Assembly: GCA_004151065.3 (NCBI GenBank)
Contig: NWUY0305066792.1
Location: forward strand, 1-44,712
DNA length: 44,712 bases
Direction of reading: 5' to 3'
DNA from: Larix sibirica
Lineage: Eukaryota > Streptophyta > Pinopsida > Pinales > Pinaceae
The translations under genes and the position numbers were made by a program. Each line of letters opens with the position of its first letter. The stretch's first letter is position 1. Of the stretch, positions 1 through 12,417 are shown piece after piece. The notes below the pieces were generated by a model that saw only the letters and a list, made by a program, of their open reading frames with translations, had not been told where the DNA came from and did not search any database.

Positions 1-1344
1 ACCGAAGGGAGGGCAAGGGAGGGCAAGGTTCCTTTTTATTTCAAACCTAAATTGCTCCCTAGGGTTCCTGGGGTAAGCACGAAAGAATACCGCTACAAAG
101 TGTATATCATAGCCGAACGCGCTTCTCGTAAAACCGACTATGTATACAGGGTTTTTGCTCAATCGCTCCCCACTCCCCCTCACTGCGATAATAATGTATT
201 CTCCTTGGGGGTTATATTATATATTGCTCAAGGCTGCCTCTATCTGTATTCAATTAGCTAGTCTTATTTCACTACTCCCTCACATAGCTACTAAATGTAT
301 ACTACGTGCCATTGAACTACATTACATAGCCATTAGTTCCACGGTTACCGTAACCCCAATTAATATAATCCAAACCCACGAAATTCGGTGTCGCTTACCC
401 CGTTGAATCAGATGGTGACGGTTTATTCCTTACCCCGGGTAATTAATTATGCTGGGCTTCTTTAACAAGGAAAAGTTATAAACATTTGGCGAGTCAATGG
501 GGAGAATCAAAGAATCTATATCCAAATAAAGGACGTACATTTATGTTGGTGACTCCATTGGCAACTGAATGTCCCATGGGGATCTAGTACAACCCCAGTT
601 ACCCGTGGGCTTTTAAGATACAGTATTTTTCATAAGCTTTTCCTTGCTTTGGAGACTACCAAGAATCAGGTTGAGCTTTAACGTTTTTATAAGGTTCTTG
701 AACAAGAGTAAATTTATGCGGATGAATCCAACTTCAAAAAGATATATACCAACTTGAACTGGAAGGGATACTGAGGAACGAAATGCCAATAGTAAATCTG
801 TAAGAGCCTACCTATGATTCCTTTACTTATTATACCCTTATTTCACTATGCCTATGCTCTAGCTATTTATGTTGTAGCTCATGCTGTTTGTTTGCCTTTG
901 TTGCCTTTGCTACTCCATCTTCTACTGTGGCTATGAAACAGGTACAAGGACTGGTTATGATTCTGAGCAAAGGGATCCCACACGAGACTTCCAACTGGTT
1001 ACACATCTAAAAAAGGATATTAGTTTGTTGCCTTTTGTATATAGGTGGTCGTGCAATCCTATTGCCTTTTAGTTCGACCATTCTGTAAAGTGTATCCCGG
1101 AAGTTAGTAGAGTCCATTTTGAATAGGGTACAGTGTAAAAAAATGAAATAAATCTGTCACTAGCTGCGCTGGAACATAACTGATTGGAACACTCACATCC
1201 GGTTATATACATGCTTTGGTAAGCCCGTATATATTGTAACTAATATAAAAAAGTATAAGTGCTAATTAGTAGCATCATAAGGGACAGATAAATATAGAAC
1301 AACAAGTGGCAAACCAGATGAAAAAAAGATGGTCATCTAAGTAA
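1..1344. other. Spacer without recognisable gene
   Basis: The first bases carry a purine-rich stretch with the unit gggagggcaa repeated, a phrase common in plant mitochondrial spacers. The open frames here (63 to 88 codons) overlap each other in different frames and show no recognisable domain. I see no tRNA cloverleaf, no known mitochondrial exon and no strong repeat in this block. Confidence 0.5.
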
Positions 1345-1503
1345 TCAAACCAATTTCACTCCAATTTCAATTCCTGCCAGCACACGTGAGACGGCACGAA
1401 AGACACATTTACTCTGCCGAGCTCTTGTCAAAACTTTAATCTGTACCTGTAAGACAAAGGCATAGCTACCAGCATCACCAACATCTGAAACAGTTACGGC
1501 TTC
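1345..1503 (-). pseudogene. Open coding-like segment, unknown protein remnant
   Basis: Read on the minus strand, this stretch is open for about 52 codons to a TGA, without an ATG near its beginning; a TAG lies just upstream in frame. The first third has strongly RNY-type codons and reads EAVTVSDVGDAGSYAFVLQV, followed by a Lys/Arg-rich part. It resembles genuine protein sequence more than random spacer, and it sits near a second coding-like segment on the same strand about 180 bases upstream in its own direction. I do not recognise a family. It may be the decayed remains of one longer frame together with that neighbour, or a chance product of word-biased DNA. Confidence 0.35.
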
Positions 1504-1548
1504 CTAAAAAGTATTCCCCTTATAAGTATCCCCTCTGATTCCATAGCT

Positions 1549-1572
1549 TGTTCGAGTCCGAACTCTCGAACA
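1549..1572. repeat. Short hairpin
   Basis: The arms tgttcgag and ctcgaaca pair perfectly over 8 bp with an 8-nt loop. One G-T and one C-G pair extend the stem outward. No role is visible. Confidence 0.5.
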
Positions 1573-1684
1573 GGTTAAAAGCCAACTCTATAGCCTCTCA
1601 TCGCCCTTCCAATTTAAGATTGAGAGCACCAGTAATAAGTAACGGTAACAGAGATGCGTCATTGATGTTTACCAAACCGTAATC

Positions 1685-1807
1685 TCAGAACCACCATAAC
1701 TTTAATAACAATACTTGCCCCGCAGCATTCGAGTAAGCATCCTCGTCAGTTATAGAGCCATAACTCATTGTTTCGTCATCCCAAGAAATAACTCCAACTT
1801 TTCATTC
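1685..1807 (-). pseudogene. Ser/Asp/Ala-rich coding-like segment, decayed
   Basis: On the minus strand about 40 codons are open between two in-frame stops. The translation includes SWDDETMSYGSITDEDAY followed by SNAAG, with nearly every codon of RNY or near-RNY form (GAT, GAC, GCT, GGC, ACT, TAT). The same composition and codon habit recurs at 19.6, 21.2 and 37.2-38.3 kb. There is no plausible start codon of a complete gene. I infer a decayed piece of a low-complexity coding sequence, but the function is unknown and descent from a real gene is not proven. Confidence 0.35.
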
Positions 1808-1844
1808 CCTGGGTAGGCGAACCGGCACTTTTATTTTCAATAAA

Positions 1845-1886
1845 ATGAAACATTACTTTATTGGGATGAAACATTACTTTATTGGG
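1845..1886 (+). repeat. Perfect 21-bp tandem duplication
   Basis: The unit at 1845-1865 is repeated without any mismatch at 1866-1886. The unit begins atgaaacatt and ends attggg. Perfect identity suggests a recent slippage or duplication event in otherwise diverged spacer. Confidence 0.95.
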
Positions 1887-3249
1887 TGGCTTACTATTTG
1901 CATGCGCAACCCTAATAAGCCACCTATTTTTTTATACCGACCATGTTTTTAAGGAACTGGTTTCAAAGTCCCTTGTTCCTTCTTATTCAGATCTTTGCCT
2001 TTGTATCCACACTTTTAAAGAATGTGCGGAGGCCTCAAGCATAAAACAACATGAAGTGTACATGCTTGTGATTATAGATTAGGACTCGTCACTTATGTTC
2101 TATTCATATAAACTTACCCTCCCCACCCATAGATAAAATAACAACTCCCCATGTTAACTTTATCGCCTTCGAAATGCTTAGGAGGCATACCATGTGATCT
2201 TGGTCTTAGGATTAGCAAAGACAAATCTGATACAAAAGGTGAAAAATATTCACCAGGCAAACAACCCCCCTCTCGGGAAAGCCCCACACTTTAACTAATT
2301 ATATGGATTTATTAATTGGACTGAAAAGGCATTTAATTCCTATGAAAATAAAGGCCTCGTAATATAATATTGCCTCTCAGATGATATTGCTCTCAGATGA
2401 TCTGGATGGGTTTATTAGACTTCAAATAGATCCCCTCTGATATAGCCTATTAGATGTTAACTCTGGCATGCTCTCTTGTGTACTTCTGTTAAAAAAGGTA
2501 GCTAAGACCTATACGCTCACTACGCCTGAAAGAGACAGTTCCATCATTAGCAATAGAAATTCCATCAAAACAGAGGATAGTATCTGATGATCTCAATAAT
2601 TTTTCTGTTGGAGCTATTGCTTATAAGAGAACTGCCCATCATAAACTTCCATGTTTCAGAGCTATTAGATAAAGTACACATGTAATTGGATGGGCCAGCC
2701 CTTGGCGAAGCACAATCTCCACAACCTTGATAAAATACTTCCGAACTTAATCATTTATAACCAAGCATCTGTGTACGGAGCTTTGAAAAATGTAAAAGTG
2801 AATTGCATACTATGTTGCCGGGTATATGCACAAACCATAACTTGGATCCTTTTGTGTCAGAAACCCTGTTTGAGTTAAATCACAATCATAGCTGTGGTGT
2901 CCAGTTGCCTATAAAAAAGAATAATTATTACATAGGTGTAGCATGCGCGACAACAATATTTGGATTGACCCTTGATCCACATACCTTACCCCTTAGCGCT
3001 ATATATCCCTTGAGCCTTTCCTTGAACCTTGAGCCTGGGAACGCATGAATAGTTACCCTTGCACCCTACTTCAATTTGACAGAAGCTTCGACGAACCAGA
3101 TAGGGAGGTTCAAGCCCCAGATCATAGCCGATAGAGACGTGGAAGGATATTGATTGAACCGGTTATCGCTAGCGCTTGCCCCATATAGAAAGAACAGCCT
3201 TGGTAGAGCGCCCCATAACTTACCTTAACGAAACCTTGTTTCTCCTACG
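1887..3249. other. Spacer without recognisable gene
   Basis: The block holds a small diverged tandem duplication at 2369-2401, where attgcctctcagatgat is followed by the same word lacking one c. Otherwise I see unrelated short open frames of 62 to 81 codons with no domain signature, and no RNA gene. Confidence 0.5.
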
Positions 3250-3333
3250 CTGATATGCTGCTGGGGAATGAGCAATAGCGCTGCTGGTTATGCTGCTTGT
3301 GCTGGGCCTCCTCTACTCGATGTATTAACCACT
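3250..3333 (+). other. Small GCT/GGT/TAT-rich tract
   Basis: The sequence is built from gctgctgg, ttatgctgct and similar words, and in one frame gives an Ala/Gly/Tyr-rich peptide. It resembles in miniature the Ser/Gly/Ala/Tyr tracts at 19.6, 21.2 and 37.2 kb. It lies immediately before TpA-rich island A. Confidence 0.3.
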
Positions 3334-3339
3334 TGGTCG

Positions 3340-6300
3340 TAATAAGCAGTGCTCTACTTAGTTTCATGGTCACTACACCTTGTTGCTCTACCAATTATAT
3401 TACTTATTCCGTGATGCTCAGTAACTTGTACTATGTAAACAGCATGGTAATTATTATGAGGTGTATAACTAGTTACCAAGGATAAAAGAGTAGTAAGGCA
3501 ATTAGTCCTTTGTCTCTACTCAATTAATTGTGACTCAGTAATATGCCTGTAATCCATGTAATCTATTGCTTCTCAGACCCTGAATCGACTGATGTATAAG
3601 TCATGATATCTACAGAGTATAAGTGCCTTAACCTCGATATTACTCTTGTGTGATTCATCTTCACTATATTGGCTAACAAGTTCAGTCAGCCTAAGTAGAA
3701 CACTGAACGCTCGTATAATATACTAGTTGTCTGGGCATTAATGACATAGCTAAGCATAGTATTATGTACTTCAATGTTTAGTTACCTCACTCGGCAAGTA
3801 GTAAGATCATATATTTCACTCTATGAAGCAAGCTATCCTATTCACCGTATACATGCTACTAGTAACTGATTAACCACGTGCACATCATACACTATGAAGA
3901 AAGCCTGTTTTGTGTAATACATAGCATGAGACTTAAATACTATAGAAGCATTAAATCTAGCTTACTTTATCATGCTTTTATGGCTAAGTACTTTAACATG
4001 ATACAACGCCTATATGATTAGGCTTACTGCTCGTATTCAAGTTAATTCACCGTCTATGCAACAGCTCAAGGAAAATATGCAATGTTATAGTGCGTCATAA
4101 GCTTTAGTAGTATTACGAAGTCTTAGTCGTGTACTTATGTAATACAGCGGTATGCTCACGGCAGTACCCGTTCAAAACAAGACTTAATACGAGCGGGTAT
4201 ATGATAGTTAGGCTTGGGGAATTATGTGAGCTTAAGCAACATTTTGTTATAATTACTAGCATCTCGATACACATGATGTGTGCCTGGCACGAGGTACTAA
4301 TAGTGAAATTAATACTCTGAATGAGTTGAACTTATACATGAAATTACTAGTAGGCTGAGCTCTGTTCCATAGTGCCTAGGTAATAAAAGGGGTCCGAGTT
4401 AAGCATTAACTTGCTAGACTGTCGTGATTAACCAGCTTAAGTAAGTATGAACACTAGTATCACGTGCTTGTCATTGGTAACCAGTGCTGCTGCAGGATAA
4501 TTTTGATATTACCTCGTATTAACTGCTTAGTGGTCACGTCAATATCCACTTTATGCTTGTATTTTACAGCGTACTATGGACATGTGCTAACTAAGTATAC
4601 TGTAATGTAATTAAGCTTGAGGTTTACCAGTTTATAATGAAAAATTATGTAATAGTCTCTGTACTCTCCCGGCAGGTCGTACTTTGTCTAGTAAAACACG
4701 ATAAAGTTATTAAGAGTAAATCATGAGTAACGTGTTATTTCAAGTTGTTTACGCGCTCTGAACCATAAAAGAACTAGGGATATAAGCTAGGCTATCTCTA
4801 ACATGGAACTATGCATTCAAGCACTAGGCTGAATAAATGATGCTTGCAATGTTTTCAGCGTGTTAGTCTAGCACTTATACTAACTATGAATCGTACTAGA
4901 GTGAACCGCATAACACATGATAAAGTAATTACTAGGTCTATTAAGGCAGTAGAGAGTATGCCAGACGTATTAATAAGTTAATCATACCACCTTATTCTTT
5001 AACGAGAAAGTGACTTATTTCTTACAAGTATTATTGCTATGTGCGTAATTAAACTTACAGGTCGTGTCATTCTATCTGATGTCGTAGTAGGCAGTATACT
5101 ATGAGTTCAGTGAGCTTAGTCAGAGATATCCACTTATTACTATGCTTTCTAGTTAATTACGTATACTATTTATATACTCACTAGTCGTATATAAATACCC
5201 TAGTGGACCATTAGTAAGGTGTAAGTCGTACGCTATAGATGCTGTTATGAGAGCTAATAATATTTTACTATGTAATATTAGTAAATAACCAGTGAACAAT
5301 AGTATACAATGGTGACTCGGATTAACAGCACCTTAAAATTAACCACTTGTGCAATAGTTTGAATCAGTAGACTGTTTTACTACCGTTAGACTATAAGTAG
5401 TAATACATATATAGTACCCAGTGATACCATGGACTTACTAGTAATGACCCTGGAGCATTGTCTACGCTCTTTCTCGTAATTACACCACTATTATTTTATG
5501 GCTCGTACTATGTGTACGGGCGATTAACATATTACCAACTATTGTACTTGCAACGATTAAGCTATAGAGTTCATCAAGTATTCAGCCTGGCCATAATTAG
5601 ATACATGACAGAGGTTATGAATAATTGAGCGAATACGGAATGGCAGGCTAAAAGATTATGCTTACGCAGTAGTAATATATCCTGAATTAACATTAGAGTA
5701 TCCAGGATAAATTAAGAAAGGTACGACCACTGCTACCTAGTAAAAGTATATGGTAAGACGAGAATAATAATAGTAATAATGCTCTAGAATATACCATATT
5801 GGTGTAAATTACCAGAACAGGTTCTACTATATGCTTAATAATACTATTTCTCCTAGTAGATTCAGTAAACGGCTGTTTCCTTAGTTACTACAACTTTCTT
5901 AAACTTCAGAGCGTAATTAATAGGCCTAATAGGATATAGTTAAATTAGCATAGCTGAATAATTTGGTAACCATGAGCCTACTAACTAAACAAGCAGTGTT
6001 TATGCTCTGTCTGAGTCATTAATACACCTTTGGATAGGCACTAAGGGTGTCTCAAAGGGCTGAGGTTGCTAATTACCACTTTGTTCTACTAGGTTTAGCT
6101 AAAAATTAATTTCTACCTAGCTATCACCTCGTAAGCTCGTAGCGTAATACAACGAGTACGTACTTTTATATACTCTGATAGCATTACCTCTGGTTCATTA
6201 ATTGAGCACCACCACTGACTTCCACGGATATTTCAGGGTAAATGGAGTCTTGTACTCCAAGAGCAAGAATTCTAAATCGTCCAGATGCTTGAAATTAACA

Positions 6301-9300
6301 TGGAATAAGCAGTTCGGCGTTATTAACCAGAGAATTGTCTAAGCTTTTATAGATAAAGCAACCACGAAGCTAACCAGGCTTACTTGCTCACTATGTAGTA
6401 GCTTACGAGGCATGGATTATCCAGATGGAGTGATATGCATTCTACCATGTATGACTTCGTGTAATTACGTCGTAAACCAATAGCTAGTATGCTATCCAGG
6501 ACACTTCATGACGAGGTAATACTAGAGCATCATTATTGGATTTTTTCACCTAGAATGATTACTACACTCGTTATATCCTGCGGAAAATGAGCTAACTAGT
6601 ATTCTATGATTTATCCTTGTTCCAGGTACTATAAAACAGAACAGGTCTAATCATGAACTAAGCCCACATAAAAGCTTATTACAGCCTTTCCATTAACTTA
6701 ATAAACCCTGATTATCTCGTAGTCCATGTTATGTATACTATGATCACCAGTAGTAATTTTGTAATTGCTGCATATAAAGCACGACCTTGTCATACCCAAC
6801 ATGTAATTTGTCTGAGGACACGTGACTTGTATAAGCTAATAAGAGTTCACGCCCTTAAACATTACGATTAGTAAGTGCTAATGTGTGATCTTATTCATGG
6901 CTTCTGCATATTATAACGTATACATAGTATAACACATTGTAGACAACAACACGATATTATTACAGTAGAATTATCTTATCCTAGTAGGTAATAATATAGC
7001 CTATTTATCGAGGGGCATATATAAGCTTCTATGTTGGCTTATTGGTATACCATAGTTACCATTCTGTTTTCCGATTAACTGCCTAATACAATGTTTTTCA
7101 TCATATTGCCCTGTTTTTCCTCAGTAAGTTATTCATAAGCATAGATAGCGATTACACGTATGTTAATTCACCCGCTGTGATCAAAGAGCCATATGTGTGT
7201 GAGTACTTGCTCTCTGAGCCCTGCTTAACTACTACTAGCTTAAGTAACTATAATTAATAGCCTGAGTAGTTGAACCAGTTTGATTACTCGAAGTACAACT
7301 CAATAGATTATGCCTTGGTTAGTTCTGAAATTAAAAGCAAATTAATTAGGCTGATTAAAGAGGTAATATAATTACGTATAAGCGCACATGGGTAAGTCTG
7401 ATTCTTTCTTATAGAATTCTGTCGTTATACTATGTATACTCATATGAATTACGTGCTTGGATTCACACTCCATGTGCACTGACCCGTTTAGCATTAAAGC
7501 GCCTCGTAACTCACGGTATTAATTCATGCTTAGTACATTACGAACACGATGTGGCAAATTACATAATCAGAGTGGTATGAGTTAGTTAGACATCCATAAG
7601 TAAGCACACGCCTACGGGGCTATGACATTATAAAGTGAAAACAAAGACGTAACCAGCTAACCATGCATATCCAGAGCTAGCAGTATGTATTATTTATATT
7701 AACTCGAGCGTTTTATTAGTACATATCATGGTTATTATTCTCTAGTGTCTTTATTTACCCTGAGCGTAATTGAAAACACCGGGTTAATAATTGTTACCTG
7801 TTCAGGAAATAGTAATTAAGCTAATAACATGGATGAAATTGTAAGTAAGTTAATCCGCTTAGTACTAATTCATGACAGAACCCGTAAAAAGGCTCTTTAT
7901 GTCATCCTTATGTAAGACCCCAACTACTTGTCAGAGATAAACAGGTATATAACATTATGGTATTTTGTATACCAGGGTACGTTACATCATGGCTACCAAT
8001 CATATATTATTCCAATTTATGTGGAGTTAAAGATTATGAGAAAGACCAGATTACCATGGATATACACCATTTGCACTACACGACCTCTTGCTTTCTCACT
8101 CTTGACCGTCGTAATCCGATTGAGCTCAGCCTATCCATACTAAGTGACGATCAGCTACTAGTAAATCACTAATTAAGCAGAGCTCTGAATTAAGACTTTT
8201 GTTTATGTATTAGTAACATCCACATAGGTAAGTTCACTAAGCAGTACTAGTAATATTTCACTTATAAATTCCTAGGCTGGTGAGCTACATGAGATAGTAA
8301 ATAGAGTATACTATTCTATTTATGATTATATGGGTAATTTATAGTAAGCTTATAAGTTTATCTCGTGCTCTGATACTCTAGAGGTAAGTAATAAAGGTCT
8401 GAGTCAACTCACTAGCTGAATAAGTAGTGGTATCATTTTGTTAGGATAATGCCATGTAACCAGCTCTAGTACATGTTGCTTAAATAGTATAATAAAATAT
8501 ATACCTCTAGTATTGGTTATACTTATATATGACTTATTCTATCTTTTCCATGTGTAATCGTAATTAATAAAATAACATTAATTTCTAATTTAGCAGCTTG
8601 GACATATGTATAGTATGCAGGGTAAATCTTAACCCAAGCATAGAATATTAATAAAACACTTAAGTTGCCGAATATAAAAGCCATTGGTAAGATCGAGCTG
8701 TAATTTATAACGCATCTAGAGTTTAACTAGTATGGTAAACAAACCATATACCTTGCTTTACTGGTTCTAACCCTCTTTTTATCTGTGTAATTAGCATAGT
8801 GATACTATAACATTAATGTTACATAAATGTACAACGGAATTCATTAGACTTGGAAGTGTCGTACTCGCATTATTTAATACCTTTTCTTTTCAACTATTAT
8901 TACCATAATTTACCCTAGTATTCTATAGTTGCTATCCCATATGTTATTATTCGTAAGCTATGACCCTATTGATATATTTTAATTACAGGCAAGAGACGGG
9001 TTAACTCAGGACATAATAATTGAGTAAATGTAGTAGTTGATATTGCTGAGTACCCATAGTATAGTACCACTACTGATTATACTATTATACCAAATAAGCA
9101 TATTGCACTTACTCTTTTGTATGCAACAGTGACTCCATATTTACTACCTCAGTAGCATTCAAGCTTACCTCGTCGTACTTTAATATGAAGTCCATGGTGC
9201 TATAGTTAAAGCAGCTCTATAAACTTAGCTGCTTTAACTATGGTTCATGCACACAATATTCTCCCGGTTTACACTCTAGCCTGTTTCAATTAGTGGATTA

Positions 9301-10690
9301 AGAGGAAATAGACATGCTTACCAGTAAGGCCTGGAGTTTAAGCTTAATTAAGACCAGGTTAGATAGCACAGTAATATGCAGAGCACTCTTATAATTCATG
9401 GACTACGAGAGCACTTAAAGAGCTAACAAGGTCTCCTAAATTAGGCGAGTATCATGGCAACCCAGAGTCCGTAAGCTTACAACTACATCATTAATTATGT
9501 TGGAATAAAGAGTACGTTATCGTAGTTCATAACGACGTGGTATTATTTCTCCTGGTCGAGTACTCTTATTTATCCTGTCTAGTTCGGATTAGCCAGTAAA
9601 ACCGGTATAAGCTTACCATAAAACATGGTGCTTATCACTTATTAGGCTTGTACGGGTCATCACGCCTGGTATTGTCGAGTCTTAATAAATTAAGATGTAA
9701 GAGCAGCTAGAGTACCACGTCTATTCCAGGTATACCCTGTATAAGTCCTGTAGGCGTCATTACTCCAGAGATCTGAGCCGTGGTTAGTTACGTGTAATTA
9801 GCAGGATAGGACTACTGAATTAATCGTACAATAGTTGTTAAACCTATATGACTTGGCAATAATAATCTTGGTTACCAGTGAACTATATAATTAGGCTGAG
9901 GATATGGTAATGTTAATAGGATCCGCTTTAGAAAGTGTACTGGATTTACTAGTGGATATCAAGCAGTAATTCTACAAGGTGGAAGCGGAAAGAATGGTAA
10001 ATTAAGGCAAAACACTAGTTGATGTTGGAACAATAAAGGGTTTCACTATACGGCCGACATGAACTTAGTGTACTTAATAGTACTTAGATTGACCTGCTGA
10101 ATACACCAGCCGAGTTCATCGTACTCACTCTGCAGCCTATTACAATTCACGAGACCGTAATTACCATGAAAGTGACAGGCTGGAATAAATACACTCAGAT
10201 TGCCGCTAGCTCTATGCTCTTTTAAGACGTGTTATCAAGTGAGTAATAAGCTGTATGGATTATTTTACAGACTAAGCAGGTGGTGTAATTGCTTAGAGCA
10301 GTCCCAAATTTATGCCGTATAGAATATGAGCCGTAATGCTTAAGGGTATTCATTAACTACGGATTATGGTTCAGCAACTGAATTATGAATACAGCGGTGG
10401 TCTTAGTTGCACTATAACGCTGTAATCATTGGACTAAGCAGCGTAATTAAGGTTCTCAGGTACAATATGTTGTTGTCTACTAGTAGCTATCCGTAAATAC
10501 TAGTCTATGTCATAACGAGCAAGAGAGTAATTGACATAAACCCTTTTGCGTTAACTAATATATCCCATGATCCCTAGCAGGTAAGCTTAGCCGGCTTAAT
10601 TTTATAAGGGGCATAATCACTGGTTGATTACCTGAGACTACTTATTCAGCAGGTAACATAATGACACCGCTATATCAAGGGCGGATAGAT
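3340..10690. repeat. TpA-rich word-biased island A
   Basis: About 7.3 kb of AT-rich sequence is made of a limited vocabulary: tagtaa, actagt, gtaatta, tcgtac, cattaac, aagcta and close variants. Hand counts in sampled 60-base rows give 13 TA steps at 6961, 12 at 5221 and 11 at 9061, though only 5-6 near 3541 and 4261, against about 5 in spacer rows. ACTAGT occurs about 15 times by eye. Homopolymer runs of six or more are rare, unlike the flanks. Stops are so dense on both strands that the longest frame is 71 codons (7928-8143, a locally less TA-rich patch). I see no obvious fixed repeat period. The edges are approximate. It could be a deeply decayed satellite or an unknown sequence class. Confidence 0.6.
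9202..9241. repeat. Perfect 15-bp hairpin inside island A
   Basis: The arm atagttaaagcagct at 9202-9216 is followed by a 10-nt loop and its exact reverse complement at 9227-9241. One G-C and two wobble pairs can extend the stem outward. It is the strongest perfect inverted repeat I noticed in the island. It could act as a terminator-like or processing hairpin, or mark a replication or recombination site; none of these is shown. Confidence 0.85.
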
Positions 10691-10946
10691 AAATCAGTTA
10701 TTAATCGTAAAGGTAAGGTTGTTTCATGCATGGCATCCCATTCCGGGTCTTCTATGTCTGTACCTCCCTAAGATTAATTCCTCAAGTGGGGAGACCAGGT
10801 CTAGTTATTTCAGGTGGGTAGGTAGTATGGTAAGACTAAAGAAGGTAAAGTAAGATAGGGTAAAGGGTTAATAGCAAGAGTGCCCTCCTAAGATTCATGA
10901 GTGTTATCAAAGCATCTCCTGGCAATGATGGGCTATGTGAGATGCT
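10691..10946. other. Short spacer with ggta/gtaa-rich stretch
   Basis: Positions about 10810-10875 repeat words such as ggtaggta, ggtaaag and gtaagac, giving a purine-rich degenerate tract at the exit of island A. Nothing gene-like is visible. Confidence 0.4.
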
Positions 10947-11480
10947 CTATGTGAGGTGCTGCAGGAACCCTGTGTTGCGTATCCGTAAGCGAGGACCATG
11001 TGTTCGGTAGCAGTAGAGTTTATAAGAGTTCGAGGGTAGAGTTCGAGGTAAAGATATATGTTTCCGTATAGATCGAGGGTCGAGGGTAAAGTTCCGTAAA
11101 GATCGAGTTGGAGGAAGAGTTAGAGATCTATGGTTCAGTTGAGGTCTAGGTTTAGGGCTCAGGCTGCTATGGGCAATTACCGATTGGCACTGACCGGCTG
11201 GCAATGATTGACTGGCACTGATTGACTGGCACTGACTAGAGCTTCTTTCTATCATTAATGAAAAGAGTTCTATCACTGACTGTCTATGAGACTGTTGCCT
11301 ATGGGCTATGACTGGCACTAAACCCTGGGATTGACTGCATTGACTCTTGGGCTCGACTACCGAAATCACCTCTTGGGGTCGCTTCTTGGGATCAACTGCA
11401 AAAAGTACCAGCATTGAGTAGCAGCATCTACTCCCGGCATCGCCACCTGGATCGAGTGATCACAACCTGGCAATCATAGG
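10947..11480 (-). repeat. Degenerate short-word array with an incidental 155-codon frame
   Basis: The plus strand has two word families. At 11030-11120 gatcgag, ttcgaggg and taaagttccg recur. At 11185-11350 the 14-mer tgattgactggcac occurs twice in perfect tandem (11205-11218 and 11219-11232) with looser copies around it. On the minus strand 10947-11414 stays open for 155 codons and gives a Ser/Gln/Arg/Leu-rich protein in which SQCQS-like pieces recur. The openness is explained by the repeat words, so I do not call it a gene. Related wording (ggattgactgcat) returns at 25.5-25.6 kb. Confidence 0.6.
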
Positions 11481-12360
11481 TACACAATCTAAAAGGGTAT
11501 AGTTCGGTAAATATAAAAATATACTTGAATGTGCCGATGTTACTTCCCTTTTATCCTAATGGCCTCTACCTGCCATCTCGTAAAGTTTATATCTAGTCTC
11601 CTCTCTGCTGGATGTCTCTCTGTGTATGGCGTGCAATATATATTTCTGTATTGCGTGTATAGGGGGATATATATGTCACAGCTATGGGCGAACTGTCTAT
11701 GACCTTATGGCTATTACTGTTGACATAAAGACTAGACTTCTAGACTGACCAGAGCTTCTATCAAAGGCTAAAACTTATAGCAAAGACTTTCAATATGGTT
11801 ATGATCCTCAAGGAGATGAATCATATATAATGAGCTGTAGTAAATTGCTATTGTGTTGAGGTATCAAAAATAGCCCTCCACGTCCTGTGAAAATAGCTGT
11901 TCGTTCAAAGCACATAGCCGCCATGTTCCCATGCGCATATAGCCATTGTTGACTGCAAATATAAGGCCGTTCACTGAAGCCATTCACTTACTACACATAG
12001 CCCCGCCACGTGGATTCTTCCTTCGTCCAGTGGAGCATGCCCCGACAAAGACACATCTAGCCAGCAATATAAATAAGCCCGCACGCAATCTAGCCAGGAA
12101 GCACGAAGGGCTTACTTACGTTATTATTCCTGCCTTATCGAACTGACTGAGAGATTTTATCTTGTCAGCAAACCGAAAGCAGTTCACCGAAAGCCCATAA
12201 GCTGCCGATAAGAGAGGAAGGACTCGCATAACCAAGCATTGTTATAATAAACTTGTCCCGAGTGGGAGCCATTGCCTCTTGGCATTCATTGGCCTCATAG
12301 AGTGCATTTCAACCTGTTATTAAAACTTGTTCCTTTCCATTTTGAAAATAGAAAAAGTTA
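11481..12360. other. Spacer without recognisable gene
   Basis: The stretch holds alternating ata/tat runs near 11640-11680 and a 66-codon frame at 11946-12146 without a domain. The word cttccttcgtccagtgga at about 12017-12034 recurs with one change near 15026. It superficially resembles a tRNA-Glu D arm, but no cloverleaf follows. Confidence 0.45.
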
Positions 12361-12387
12361 ATGGAAACTCGCATCTATACGTTATAC

Positions 12388-12417
12388 TCGTATATATCTG
12401 CGTTTAACCTTTCCATT
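12388..12417 (+). repeat. Copy of dispersed ~30-bp motif
   Basis: This copy reads tcgtatatatctgcg and continues tttaacctttccatt. A shorter copy (tcgcatctatacg) lies just before it at 12369-12381, and another half-copy (tcgcatggagacg) at 12520-12532. See the finding on this motif family. Confidence 0.6.

Noticed and set aside
3110-3140. Possible tRNA T arm (gggaggttcaagcccc)
   Set aside because: The stem does not pair over five bases and there is no upstream D or anticodon arm.
10947-11414. 155-codon minus frame, the longest in the window
   Set aside because: Its open state and Ser/Gln-rich translation follow from the tandem words on the plus strand, and no domain is visible.
12017-12034. 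tRNA-Glu-like phrase ttcgtccagtgg
   Set aside because: No anticodon arm, T arm or acceptor pairing follows. The same phrase recurs near 15026 as part of a short repeat.
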